Under the pieces are notes generated by a model. That model was not told the DNA's origin, ran no database searches, and saw nothing but the letters and a program-made list of their open reading frames with translations. Shown in pieces: positions 1 through 8,947 of a DNA stretch of 64,000 nucleotides (positions within the stretch are counted from its first letter, which is position 1; each line of letters begins with the position of its first letter). This DNA is from Symsagittifera roscoffensis (Eukaryota > Xenacoelomorpha > Acoela > Convolutidae). The DNA lies in the NCBI RefSeq assembly GCF_963678635.1, contig NC_087066.1:43759624-43823623 (forward strand). Reading direction: 5' to 3'. A program made the position numbers and the translations under genes.

Positions 1-334
1 CACATCTCCCGGATGGACTGAAATTTGTGTAAGCGATTGTGGCCTTACTTTCGGAAGGGAAGTATGATGTGATCATATCAGCCCCGAATCGCATGATAGA
101 GATGGAGAACCTGAGGCCACTTAAGGCTGAACTGCCTGCGGTATGGTCAGATATCTCAAACGCGATGAGAGGATTCAAGGACCATTCGCAACACATGTTA
201 GTATTGGACGAGGTGCTGGGGTTGGAACTGTCCAATTTCAGTCGGCAACTCAAACTGAAGCCGGGAATAGACGACGACCATCGAGTCATCGCGGCAACGT
301 CCAACGACTTATGGTTCCGAGCAATGGAAGTGGC
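1..334 (+). pseudogene. ORF2 fragment of copy C, joined to the 3' UTR by an internal deletion
   Basis: The translation matches the middle of ORF2 (the segment containing LSEGKYDV, LPAVWSDIS and LKLKPGIDDDHRV in copies A and B). Near position 30 a TAA interrupts the frame where copy A reads on. At 327-334 the text passes from ORF2 into 3' UTR at an 8-bp sequence (GAAGTGGC) found at both parental sites: the complement of 29,757-29,764 in B's ORF2 and the complement of 3,047-3,054 in A's 3' UTR. Everything encoding the large C-terminal part of ORF2 is therefore gone. The frame then runs 58 bp into UTR before a stop, so this is a deletion relic, not a gene. Confidence 0.88.
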
Positions 335-900
335 TTTAGAGACACTCACTTACTATTTAGTTAGAAAGGCTCAAGTGAAGGAGTATATTTAAATATTCCA
401 GCCTGCATGACTGTTTTTAATCAGCTAGGAGAACTGATCACTTTGTGGTGACATGGAAGGCTTGAGTAATCTCTCGAAGAGGGAGATTGTTTCATTGTCC
501 TTGCTAACCACAGAGTTTCTTAGTTTTAGTATTCAGGACAATAACAAGCAAGATTTCCGAAGGGAGAAGCATAGTAGGATAATTTTAGCTTGTTGGTTGG
601 CAGGACTGTCCTGCAAGCCAGCACCTTTTAAATCTAAGAGAAAAAGTTTTAATCGAGACATTGACACTGGAAGTCAGAAAATATGTTTTATCTTAAGTCA
701 TATCCTCAATGTGCAGATTGATGAAAGAATTTGAAGGCTATAGTGATGTAGTATGATGCCAATTATATTCTGCAGTGAATCGATGTGAAGCGGATAAAAG
801 TAAATTCGTGCATTTTGTAAACTCTGTTCGATGACACTGTTTCTATTTTACGAGCATTGCGTGATTCAATGAGGACATTGACCGGACTGTCCGGGGAGTA
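335..900 (+). other. 3' UTR of copy C with two dyad hairpins and PPT
   Basis: The segment is homologous to the complement of about 2,507-3,046 (A) and 26,389-26,952 (B). It holds a perfect hairpin with 7-bp arms around GGACTGTCC at 600-614 and another with 6-bp arms around the same core at 882-894. The short purine stretch GGGGAG at 893-898, just before the LTR start TGTGACATTC at 901, is the likely polypurine tract. Confidence 0.7.
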
Positions 901-1583
901 TGTGACATTCGACCAGAATGTGCCAAAATGCAATCTCTGCGGAATTTGAATTTTAGCAGCGAGCCTTCCGGATTGGTGATTATTAAGAATTAAGAACGTT
1001 ATTTGAACGATTGAACAAAACGTGAAGGTTAAAGGATTCGGGAATTGCTAATTTTTAAATTTTCGAAGTGATTACGTAACATTTCTGAGAAACGTCAGAA
1101 ACGGCCATTTTAGCAAAAAGAACTAAGAAAAACAGAACAACATTAGCTGCGATCGCGAGAAGTACGGAAATTGTGAGAAAAAACGACAATTAATCACGGA
1201 GTTAACAGAGAGCACTCCGAGGGCCGTTGCAGATAACGGTGAAGGGTGGAAGACAGCCTTCCGGATTACGAGGAAATCAAGATTAACGAGCTTGATTCAG
1301 TGGATTCAAGAATCCGGAAGGGTTTCGGAAGTGAAACTTTTATCCTTTTATATAGACTTTTAGCTTCTTGTCATGTCCTGATTTGAATTTAATTAACAAC
1401 TGGATTCATTTTGATAAGGATGAGAAGCTAGGAGTTGGGGGAAGGGGTTGATCCATCTTCGATGGAGATGATGATTTTTATCTACTGAACAAAAACAATA
1501 GTAATATAATAAGTAGTAGCCCTGTTTTTAGGAGTGACCTCGTGGTCTGGGGATACTGAGACCCAGACATGAGCTCACTATTT
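901..1583 (+). repeat. 3' LTR of copy C, left part (interrupted by copy A)
   Basis: It begins TGTGACATTC, the LTR 5' terminus shared with copies A and B read on the other strand. It is cut at 1583, inside ...CACTATTT, and continues at 47,332 with TTTCTGCATG, so TTT is present on both sides of copy A. The two parts sum to about 889 bp against 922-924 in A and B. Most of the shortfall is a clean absence of a 32-bp hairpin near 1,225. Confidence 0.88.
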
Positions 1584-2506
1584 TGTAACATTCGCCCGGA
1601 AGATACATATCGACGGAAAACAAAACTAAGTCTTAAGACGACTGGCTAGCGTCTAAACAGAGCTTTGCATGCTTTTCACCGTCTCTACCAAGCCAGTACT
1701 TTTCGGTGGTCTTTTCTAACATCGGGTCGAAAAAACGTTACTGCCTTCGGCTTCGGTCAAAACACTCAAATTAACTAGATTACATGCAGAAATAGTGAGC
1801 TCATGGCTGGGTCTCAGTATCCCCAGACCACGAGGTCACTCCTAAAAACAGGGCTACTACTATTTATTATATTACTATTGTTTTTGTTCAGTAGATAAAA
1901 ATCATCATCTCCATCGAAGATGGATCAACCCTTTCACCCAACTCCTAGCTTCTCATCCCTATCAAAATGAATCCAGATATTAATTAAATTCAAGTCAGGA
2001 CATGACAGGAAGCTAAACGTTTATGCAACAGGATAAAAGTTTCAGTTCCTTTACCCTTCCGGATTGATGAATCCGCTGGATCAAGCTCGCTAATCCTGAT
2101 TTTTTCTTAATCCGGAAGGCCGTCTCTCACCCTTCACTGTTGTTCGCAACGGCCTTGCAACTATTGTAGCAGCACAATAGTTGCAACTCGGAGTGTTCTT
2201 CTGTTACTCTGTAACTCGTTGTTGTTTTCCGATCTCAATTTCGTTGTTGTTGCTAGCGCAGCTAATGTTGTTCTCTTTTTCTTTCTCGTTTTAGTCAAAA
2301 TGGCCGTTTCTGACGTTTCTCAGAAATATGACGTCATAATTTGAATTTTTGAAATTTTAAAATACCAGAATATTCTAGCCCTCACCGTTTGGCCAATCGT
2401 TCCAATAACGTTCTTATTTCGTAATAACCACCAATCCGGAAGGCTCGCTGCTAAAAATTCGAATTCTGCAGAGATTGCATTTTGGCCATTCTGTTCGAAT
2501 GTCACA
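1584..2506 (-). repeat. 3' LTR of copy A
   Basis: The 923-bp LTR ends on the plus strand in TGTAACATTC (1584) and GAATGTCACA (2506), so read with the element it is TGTGACATTC...GAATGTTACA, an imperfect 10-bp terminal inverted repeat with TG/CA ends. Inside are a 32-bp perfect hairpin (2155-2186), an adjacent smaller hairpin with CCGTT-type arms, and an inverted pair of TCCGGA motifs about 55 bp apart near 2,058-2,124. The TATA-like stretch seen in B's LTRs is changed here (TTTATGCAAC). Confidence 0.93.
2155..2186. repeat. Perfect 32-bp hairpin in the LTR
   Basis: Two 13-bp arms (TTGCAACTATTGT and its complement) enclose the loop AGCAGC. The same hairpin is in B's LTRs (26,036-26,067; 46,592-46,623) and in A's other LTR (46,980-47,011). 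It is cleanly absent from C's LTR, where the flanking bases abut. Confidence 0.9.
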
Positions 2507-3300
2507 CACTCCCCAGACAGTCCCGTCAATGTCCTCATTGAATCGCACAATGTTCGTAAAATGGTTACAGTGTCATCGAACAGAATTTATAAAATGCACG
2601 AAATTACTTTTATCCACGTCACATCGACTCACTGCAGAACATAAATAGCCTTCAAATTCTTTCATTAATCTGCACATTGAGGATATAACCCAAGATAAAA
2701 CATATTTTCTGACTCCCAGTGTCAATGTCCCGATTAAAACTTTTTCTCTTTGATTTAAAAGGTGTTGGCTTGCAGGACAGTCCTGCCAACCAACAAGCTA
2801 AAATTATCCTACTACGCTTTTCCCTTCGAAAATCTTGCTTGTTATTGTCCTGAATATTAAAACTAAGAAACTTTGTGGTCAGAAAGAACTATGAAACAAT
2901 CTCCCTCTTCGAGAGATTACTCAAGCCTTTCATGTCACCACAAAGTGATCAGTCTTCCTAAGTGATTAAAAACAATCATGCAGGCTGGAATATTTAAATA
3001 TACTCTCCTCTTAAGCCTTTCTAAATAAATAATAAGTGTCTCTAAAGCCACTTCAACTAAAATCAAAATGCAAATTTATAAATGCAACAATTTCAAAACT
3101 CAACTAAGTGTTTCAGTTTTCAATTACAACTTGGTTGCTTGGTTTCTCACTTGAGTTTTTCACAAACATAAAACAATTCTGAGTTTTAACTTTTCTTCAT
3201 CACTCCTTTGTTCTCTTCTTTTTTCGTCGTTTAGAAGTTCTAAAACTTCTAAATTCTTCTAATTTTCTTTCTTGTTGCCTCTTGTTTTCTCGACCATTCA
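2507..3300 (-). other. 3' UTR and polypurine tract of copy A
   Basis: The tract directly preceding the 3' LTR reads GGGGAG on the minus strand (complement of 2,509-2,516) and is the likely second-strand primer. A perfect hairpin with core GGACAGTCC lies at 2772-2786. The equivalent of the LTR-adjacent hairpin (near 2,512-2,525) is mutated in this copy. No further coding frame is evident. Confidence 0.65.
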
Positions 3301-6300
3301 TCAATGTTCCATTTCTTCCTCCTGTGATACTGACTCCGTACTTTCGGTTTCCGGGTCTTGTAGCACGTCGTTGGCTATCCTGACGCTGTTGGAAGCCGTC
3401 CTCCAACACTTCTGCTCTTCTACCCTCTGTTTACAGCAAGGTAGGGGATCCACGTTGGATTCTCTGTTTCTGCAGAAGCTGTTGTGGAGACACAACGTCA
3501 CGTTTCTCTCCAAATCTTCTTTCAGCATCTCTGCCTTCTCATTTCCACTACGCTCACTCGTCCTGGAAATTCTTTTCACAGCGGTGGTCACTGCATTCGG
3601 ATGAGTCACGAAAGCTCGCTTGAAAGCTCCTGCCCCAATGTCCAGCTGATATTCACTGTACACTCTGCCATGCTTCGACATATGCTTTTTCGCATACTCG
3701 TACAACCATGCAGTCATGTTAGCTCTGAACCATGGCATCAATCGTTTTCTTGCCCATATCTTCTTCATTTCCATCGGAATGTTTAGAACTTTGCACATTG
3801 TCTCAAAAAGATCTAAATCTTTTAGACAATCTAATTTCTGCAATTGTTCTCTCGTCGGTGCCTCCTGTCTATTATTTTCTCTCACCTGAGCTTCCAGCCA
3901 TCGTATCGCCATCATAACTCCCACTATCACTATTGTTATGGGCTGTGATGGATCTGGTAAACCCATGGAGAGCAGCTCTCCAGAGTCCCAGATCAACATC
4001 AGATTACTACGCTTGGGATACCACCAGGTCTGCAGCAAGCAGTGGCAAGGAAACTCGTCATGTGTCAACATGATGCTCCTCCAATTACGTCTTCCCGAAG
4101 CTTCCAGCAATGGTTCCACTTCCATCATCACTCGGTGGATTTCATCATTCTCATCTACTGCATTGTAATCTGTGACAGTTGATCCTCTCTGTTTCTGTTT
4201 CTCAAAGTCACTGAAGTTCCCGCTCACATATCCCATGAACTTCTTTCCTAGTATTGACTCCAATTCTTCTTTGATTCTCTCTGGGACTGCTGAGAACATC
4301 TTACATAGTAACTCGTAAGACTTTTCATTCATTCTCGCCAATCTCACACACTTCGGCACTGAGAAGGCTTGATCCACAATCGTTCTTGTACTCTTCACGT
4401 CCACAGCTACGAAACGTACAGGATATCTGCTCTTGCACATTGGAGCCAACGTTGAACCCACCAAATATCGTGCTCCTGATGGTCTACAATAAGTTTCGCT
4501 GTGTCTGATGTTCATTTCTGTCTCGATTGCTTCCCTCCATTTTCCTATGTATTTCTGCTCAGTCTGCAGAACTCCTGGGAATACTTCTACACTGATGGCT
4601 GTGACCACCTCATGTTTCTGTTCCAGATTCAATAGTGACTCTAAAGAACCAAACATGCTGTAGAATCCTAGTGCAGTCACTAGATTCACATCGGTTCCTC
4701 CATGGCAATCTGCTATCAGTTCCGTTTCTGTTCTAGCTTTCATCACTACATTTCCAAACAATACTGTCAATTGCTTGTGTTGTTTCTCCAGTGTTTTCAC
4801 ACAGTCTAGACCTCCACAAACGTGACCCTCCAGTCCACAGACTTCCGCCAGACAGCTACCAGGTTTGACCCAGTCTTCTGGTCCCCAGCCAGGCAACTCT
4901 ACTTTATCTTCTCCGTTGCTCTTAGAGGCTGCTATCATCACATTATACATGATATTGAGGTCACGCAGGTTACAGTCTGCATTCAGTTTCCTCTGTATGT
5001 CCTGCGTCGCCCGTAATATTGAGTCAGCGTTGGGACTAGGACACCATGATGGCCTCATCAATTCCCACACTGTCATCAAGCTCGTTCTCAATAATTCATC
5101 TGAGAATCCCAACCCAAACTCCACTCTTTTGTCGGATTTTGGTACTGAAGGTGCAGTCACCTCTTCTTCCAAGACAAGTCCCAATTTGGCCTGTGGATTG
5201 TTAACGCTCTTAATCGTTACAATTCTGGACGTCCAGAATCTTAGCAACACCGCCTGCTCATAATCGAAGAAGCAATCGCGTATGTCTTCACTCAGGAAAG
5301 GATTGTACGCGATCCCTATGATCCCGGATACATAGCCATACGATTTCTTCTTGATCGGTCCACAGTATTCACTGGATTTCGGCAATGCTCCCATAGATTC
5401 TTTAGTGAGTCTCAGCTCCTTGTTTGAGAATCTCCTGATCTCGTCTATCTTTTTCATGGGTTCCAATTCCTCAGGTTCTTTCATGTTTACCCTCATCGGT
5501 TTACTTTGCTGCATATCCAGCAGTGCTAGCAAGAATAAGGCTTTCGTTCGCTCATCGCCTTCCCTCAACATTTTAACACAAGTGTTTAATGCAGGTACTG
5601 AAATCTGCTCTATCAGGAATCGAATGAAACAGAGAGCGTCTCTCCGCTTCGCACACGCTACTGCTGCTCCCTCCTGGACTATCAGATCCCTCAGATTCGT
5701 CATAAGGAAAAGCTTTTCTTCTTTTGATCTCTTTCTTTCTTCTGAATCATATTCTTCGCGAGTCAGTCCCATCAAGCACCAGGCGAACCTGAGTTGTAAC
5801 TCTGTTCTTACGTAAGGTACTGCCACGAGAGCATGTATCCTTGGCATAGTCCTCATTTCCTCTTCGAAATACCTCAACACTACTGCTTTCCATGGAAGGC
5901 TCACCAACTGCTCGATCGTTTCCGCCTGTATGTCAGACGACGCCAAAGTCCCGTACGCCTTCTGTTTGAGGGTGGTGCCTTGCAACATCATTTCCAGATA
6001 ACCCTCCATGGTTTTTTCGTCTTCCAGGGCCATCACATACCCTCTAGCCGAGTTTCGGTATTCCAACATCTCCATGCATCCACCGGTGGGTTCATCTATC
6101 GACACAGTCTCCCACACGGTTAGTCGGTTGTATTCTACTGGTGTTAGTTGTCCTGCAACACTTCCCTTTCCATGATTCATGGGAGATGGCTTGAAATCTT
6201 TCATTTTGCTCTCTCCACATTGGCTGAGTATTTCCATTTCTAAGGCTGCTCCAGTCAGAGTGCGGTCACTCCTTTTGGATTTATAACCGGTTGACTTTAT

Positions 6301-7980
6301 CCCCGCCATGAGAATGGGTGGCACCATCGCTATATCAAATAATATTCTATCTGTGCCAGACAATTGATAATCACCTTGCCCCAAATCCATGACCTCTTCG
6401 ACTCGTTTTCGTTTCGCTGAATTGACAGCTTTCATTGATATCTCTGAATCTACCTTCGTCTTTCCTACTCTCCTCGGCATCACTTTGCTGCCTAACTTCA
6501 TCTTCATCTCGTTGATCTTATAAATCACAAATTTCGATCGCATCGTCCCTCTCCTGGTTCTTGACAGATACAACACTTCTCCTTCATCGTCCTGCGGTGT
6601 CATCTTGATGGGAGAATTCGCTTCACTCTCATCAGTGGCTGAGTCGATCAATAACTCACTCAGTCTCCCTTCACACTCATCAAGCTTGTCAAGTACTTCT
6701 CTCATCAAGGGTTGATTGAGACCTGTTTTGAGGATGGACTGGGTCCCATAGCTCTGAATCACGGTCCAGACTTCTTCCATAAACGCCACTCTGTCCAGCT
6801 TACATCCCGTCCTACTCTCGTGGTATCGGTGATGTACTTCCCATTCTTCTTCGGGCAGCGTTCCCAAGAAAGGTACTCTGGCTGAAGCCTCTATTCTTCT
6901 CCTCCGAGGTGATTCCATGAGGATTCTCTGGTCGTTATTTCTTGAATTGCCAGGAGAGCTGCTCTCCGGCAAATTCTGTTTCATTTCCATAAAGGCTGAC
7001 GGAGGCTCCAGTGTCGAGATGCCTTCATCCGCTGGCTCAGTCGTTTCCAACGTGTCTGCATTATTCTCAAGATCACTGAAGATATTGAAATCCAGGCTGG
7101 ATGTTCCTCCTGTCGATGCCCTGTCGTCTTCCCCACCAGCTTCATCTTGTTGCATGGGTTCTTCAGTCTGACGGCTTCCACCCTGTCCGTCATCTCCTTC
7201 TGACTTATCCTTGTTCGCGCTCGATGGTCCTTGTTCGTCATTGTCGGCTTCTTCTTGGAATCTCGGTATGAGCAATGTACCGGCCGATTTATCTTCCTCT
7301 TCTCCATGAACCACTTTGATTTCTTCGCAGCCGAAGGGTGCTAGGAAAGTTCTTGTCTGCAGTACTCCTCCCACTTTCATTTCCTGTTTTACGCTAGTCG
7401 GGATCAATGAGGCTTCAGGCAATTCTGTCCTGCCTCTCATTCTCATCGGAGCTAAGCCTAGTCCCTTCCATTCCTCATCAAATCTTCCAGGCTTGGGAGT
7501 AGCGGCGTTGCTTATTCGCCTTCTCGTCGCTTGATCCTTGTACGCAAATCGTGTGTACTGTAACACGGCGGCATTCCTCCCCACGAAGTATGGATCCATC
7601 GTCACCGAGAAATTCCCTACTCTCCTTTCATTGGTCTCGAATGCTCTCAACCTAGGAGTTTGTACCACGGAGACTGCTCCGAGCAACATCCTTCTTATTA
7701 GAGGGAATTCAGGGATTGCCTCCGGTAGCTTCTTGTAATCGCCCCAGTCCTTCGTCTCTTCTCTCACCTTGTGATATGCTGCAGTGAGACGAGGCACTCT
7801 GGTTATTTCACCATTCGTTTTGTCATAGGGTCTCAGATTCCAAAGCTTTGGAAACACCTCGATGTGTCCTCTTTCTACTTCTCCCATGCGGTCACGGAAG
7901 TGATCGTCAAAATTGATGACTGTCATCTCTGGCTCCGATATTTTCGCAAATAACAGATCTTCACTCATGAGCTCCTGCAA
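3301..7980 (-). CDS. ORF2 of copy A, distal part: 1,559-residue protein segment of unknown function
   Basis: This is an uninterrupted 1,559-codon frame, the largest intact frame in the window. I do not recognise a domain in it. Visible parts are: an ordered N-terminus (about 1-215); an acidic Ser/Gln/Gly-rich disordered linker (about 225-345); a long mixed charged and hydrophobic region; a small Cys/His cluster near residues 1,041-1,060 (CGLEGHVCGGLDC); one short hydrophobic stretch near 1,346-1,360 (ITIVIVGVMMAI); and a charged tail ending in SQEEEMEH. There is no signal peptide, no furin-type site and no convincing membrane anchor, so it does not resemble an envelope glycoprotein. The first Met is probably not the true start: a 1-bp loss near 8,021 separates it from the upstream part of the same ORF2 frame. 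Copy B lacks the stretch equal to residues about 119-1,142. Whether it is translated is unknown. Confidence 0.75.
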   Translation of the reverse strand: MQELMSEDLLFAKISEPEMTVINFDDHFRDRMGEVERGHIEVFPKLWNLRPYDKTNGEITRVPRLTAAYHKVREETKDWGDYKKLPEAIPEFPLIRRMLLGAVSVVQTPRLRAFETNERRVGNFSVTMDPYFVGRNAAVLQYTRFAYKDQATRRRISNAATPKPGRFDEEWKGLGLAPMRMRGRTELPEASLIPTSVKQEMKVGGVLQTRTFLAPFGCEEIKVVHGEEEDKSAGTLLIPRFQEEADNDEQGPSSANKDKSEGDDGQGGSRQTEEPMQQDEAGGEDDRASTGGTSSLDFNIFSDLENNADTLETTEPADEGISTLEPPSAFMEMKQNLPESSSPGNSRNNDQRILMESPRRRRIEASARVPFLGTLPEEEWEVHHRYHESRTGCKLDRVAFMEEVWTVIQSYGTQSILKTGLNQPLMREVLDKLDECEGRLSELLIDSATDESEANSPIKMTPQDDEGEVLYLSRTRRGTMRSKFVIYKINEMKMKLGSKVMPRRVGKTKVDSEISMKAVNSAKRKRVEEVMDLGQGDYQLSGTDRILFDIAMVPPILMAGIKSTGYKSKRSDRTLTGAALEMEILSQCGESKMKDFKPSPMNHGKGSVAGQLTPVEYNRLTVWETVSIDEPTGGCMEMLEYRNSARGYVMALEDEKTMEGYLEMMLQGTTLKQKAYGTLASSDIQAETIEQLVSLPWKAVVLRYFEEEMRTMPRIHALVAVPYVRTELQLRFAWCLMGLTREEYDSEERKRSKEEKLFLMTNLRDLIVQEGAAVACAKRRDALCFIRFLIEQISVPALNTCVKMLREGDERTKALFLLALLDMQQSKPMRVNMKEPEELEPMKKIDEIRRFSNKELRLTKESMGALPKSSEYCGPIKKKSYGYVSGIIGIAYNPFLSEDIRDCFFDYEQAVLLRFWTSRIVTIKSVNNPQAKLGLVLEEEVTAPSVPKSDKRVEFGLGFSDELLRTSLMTVWELMRPSWCPSPNADSILRATQDIQRKLNADCNLRDLNIMYNVMIAASKSNGEDKVELPGWGPEDWVKPGSCLAEVCGLEGHVCGGLDCVKTLEKQHKQLTVLFGNVVMKARTETELIADCHGGTDVNLVTALGFYSMFGSLESLLNLEQKHEVVTAISVEVFPGVLQTEQKYIGKWREAIETEMNIRHSETYCRPSGARYLVGSTLAPMCKSRYPVRFVAVDVKSTRTIVDQAFSVPKCVRLARMNEKSYELLCKMFSAVPERIKEELESILGKKFMGYVSGNFSDFEKQKQRGSTVTDYNAVDENDEIHRVMMEVEPLLEASGRRNWRSIMLTHDEFPCHCLLQTWWYPKRSNLMLIWDSGELLSMGLPDPSQPITIVIVGVMMAIRWLEAQVRENNRQEAPTREQLQKLDCLKDLDLFETMCKVLNIPMEMKKIWARKRLMPWFRANMTAWLYEYAKKHMSKHGRVYSEYQLDIGAGAFKRAFVTHPNAVTTAVKRISRTSERSGNEKAEMLKEDLERNVTLCLHNSFCRNRESNVDPLPCCKQRVEEQKCWRTASNSVRIANDVLQDPETESTESVSQEEEMEH

Positions 7981-8000
7981 TGTGTTCTGCTCACACCAGT

Positions 8001-8724
8001 TCAGTGTACTACCGTCACTGCCGATATGAGGTTCAGGTGCAGCACCGACCTCCTAAATGCTTCCACTTTAACGTCAGGGAACGCAAACGTGACTGCTGGT
8101 CCATAGATCACTGTCACGAACTCCGTGACTCCTCTGATCAGCGCCAAGGGATCGGTCCTCATAGCCAAGCTCAGATCCGTTAATAGCGGCATGCCTCCAA
8201 CATGTCGTCTAACATCTTCCTCTCTTTCAATTGTCTCGTCTTCTCCGGTTCCAAAGCGATTTTGCTGCAAGAGATATTGGATAAGAGTGTGTCTCAGATC
8301 TCTTATTTTGTTCCACGAGTCCGTGGATTGCTTCATATCCAGGTTCCTCACTCTCTCTTTCATCTGCTCTGGACAACGTGCCAGTTTCATTAGTCCTCCC
8401 AAGTTTCCGTGGGTTATTGCTATCAATGTCAGAAGTCCATCTAGTCGCAGGTTCTGTATTCCATCCGTGAGCAGTATCGCCGGTCCTTTCACGAAACTCT
8501 CCGCTCCGAATGTCTTGAACAAGGCTATTAATTCCATTATCGATACTCTCACTACTGCTTGGAGGAACTCCTTTATCAAATAGTGCGAGACTTTCGGGTA
8601 AACTTTTGCCAAGAAGGACGCGGTCCATCCGGCTCCCAACCCTTCTAGCATGCTGTCTGTCCTTTCAAATCCCTCCTGTCCCTTCACGTCCTGGGTCCAG
8701 AAGGTTTCCAGAGTTATCTGACAC
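8001..8724 (-). pseudogene. ORF2 of copy A, middle fragment
   Basis: This fragment corresponds to the ORF2 segment with ITLETFW, GAGWTASFLAKVYPKVSHYL, LDGLLTLIAITHGNLGGLM and IYGPAVTFAFPDVKVEA, also present at 28,451-29,754 in copy B. On its upstream side it is joined to the previous fragment by a 215-bp deletion relative to B at 8,724/8,725. On its downstream side a single-base loss near 8,021 takes it out of frame with the 1,559-codon segment. It is helical and Leu-rich with no recognised domain. An overlapping open frame continuing to 8,897 is out of frame with ORF2 beyond the deletion and is not real. Confidence 0.8.
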
Positions 8725-8947
8725 ACCATAAGTCGTTGGACATTGCCGTGATCACTCGATGGTCGTCGTCTATTCCCGGTTTCAGTTTGAGTTGCCGACT
8801 GAAGTTGGACAGTTCCAACCCCAGCACTTCGTCCAACACTAACATGTGTAGCGCGTGGTCCTTGAATCCTCTCATCGCGTTTGAGATATCTGACCATACT
8901 GCAGGCAGTTCAGCCTTAAGTGGCCTCAGGTTCTCCATTTCTATCAT
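8725..8947 (-). pseudogene. ORF2 of copy A, short fragment after the second SGNH-like region
   Basis: The segment encodes MIEMENLRPLKAELPAVWSD and LKLKPGIDDDHRVI, continuing the second SGNH-like region of ORF2. It is separated from the upstream frame by a 14-bp deletion near 8,954 (bases present in B at 30,003-30,017) and from the downstream frame by the 215-bp deletion. The DDDH within it is a possible remnant of an SGNH block V (Asp/His), an inference from position only. Confidence 0.75.

Larger units (their letters stand above)
1..1583 (+). mobile_element. Giant LTR retrotransposon copy C, 3' part (left portion)
   Basis: This is the 3' end of a plus-strand copy of the element present as copies A and B on the minus strand. 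It runs from an ORF2 fragment (1-334) through the 3' UTR (335-900) into a 3' LTR beginning at 901. The LTR stops at 1583, where copy A is inserted, and resumes at 47,332. The rest of C lies left of the window. It differs from A and B by more substitutions and indels than they show between themselves, and it is the outermost copy, so it is the oldest of the three. Confidence 0.9.

Noticed and set aside
2320-2550. Frames within the LTRs (e.g. 2,320-2,550 minus; 47,145-47,459 minus; 26,062-26,250 plus).
   Set aside because: They fall in LTR sequence, cross LTR borders and are not conserved in length between LTR copies.
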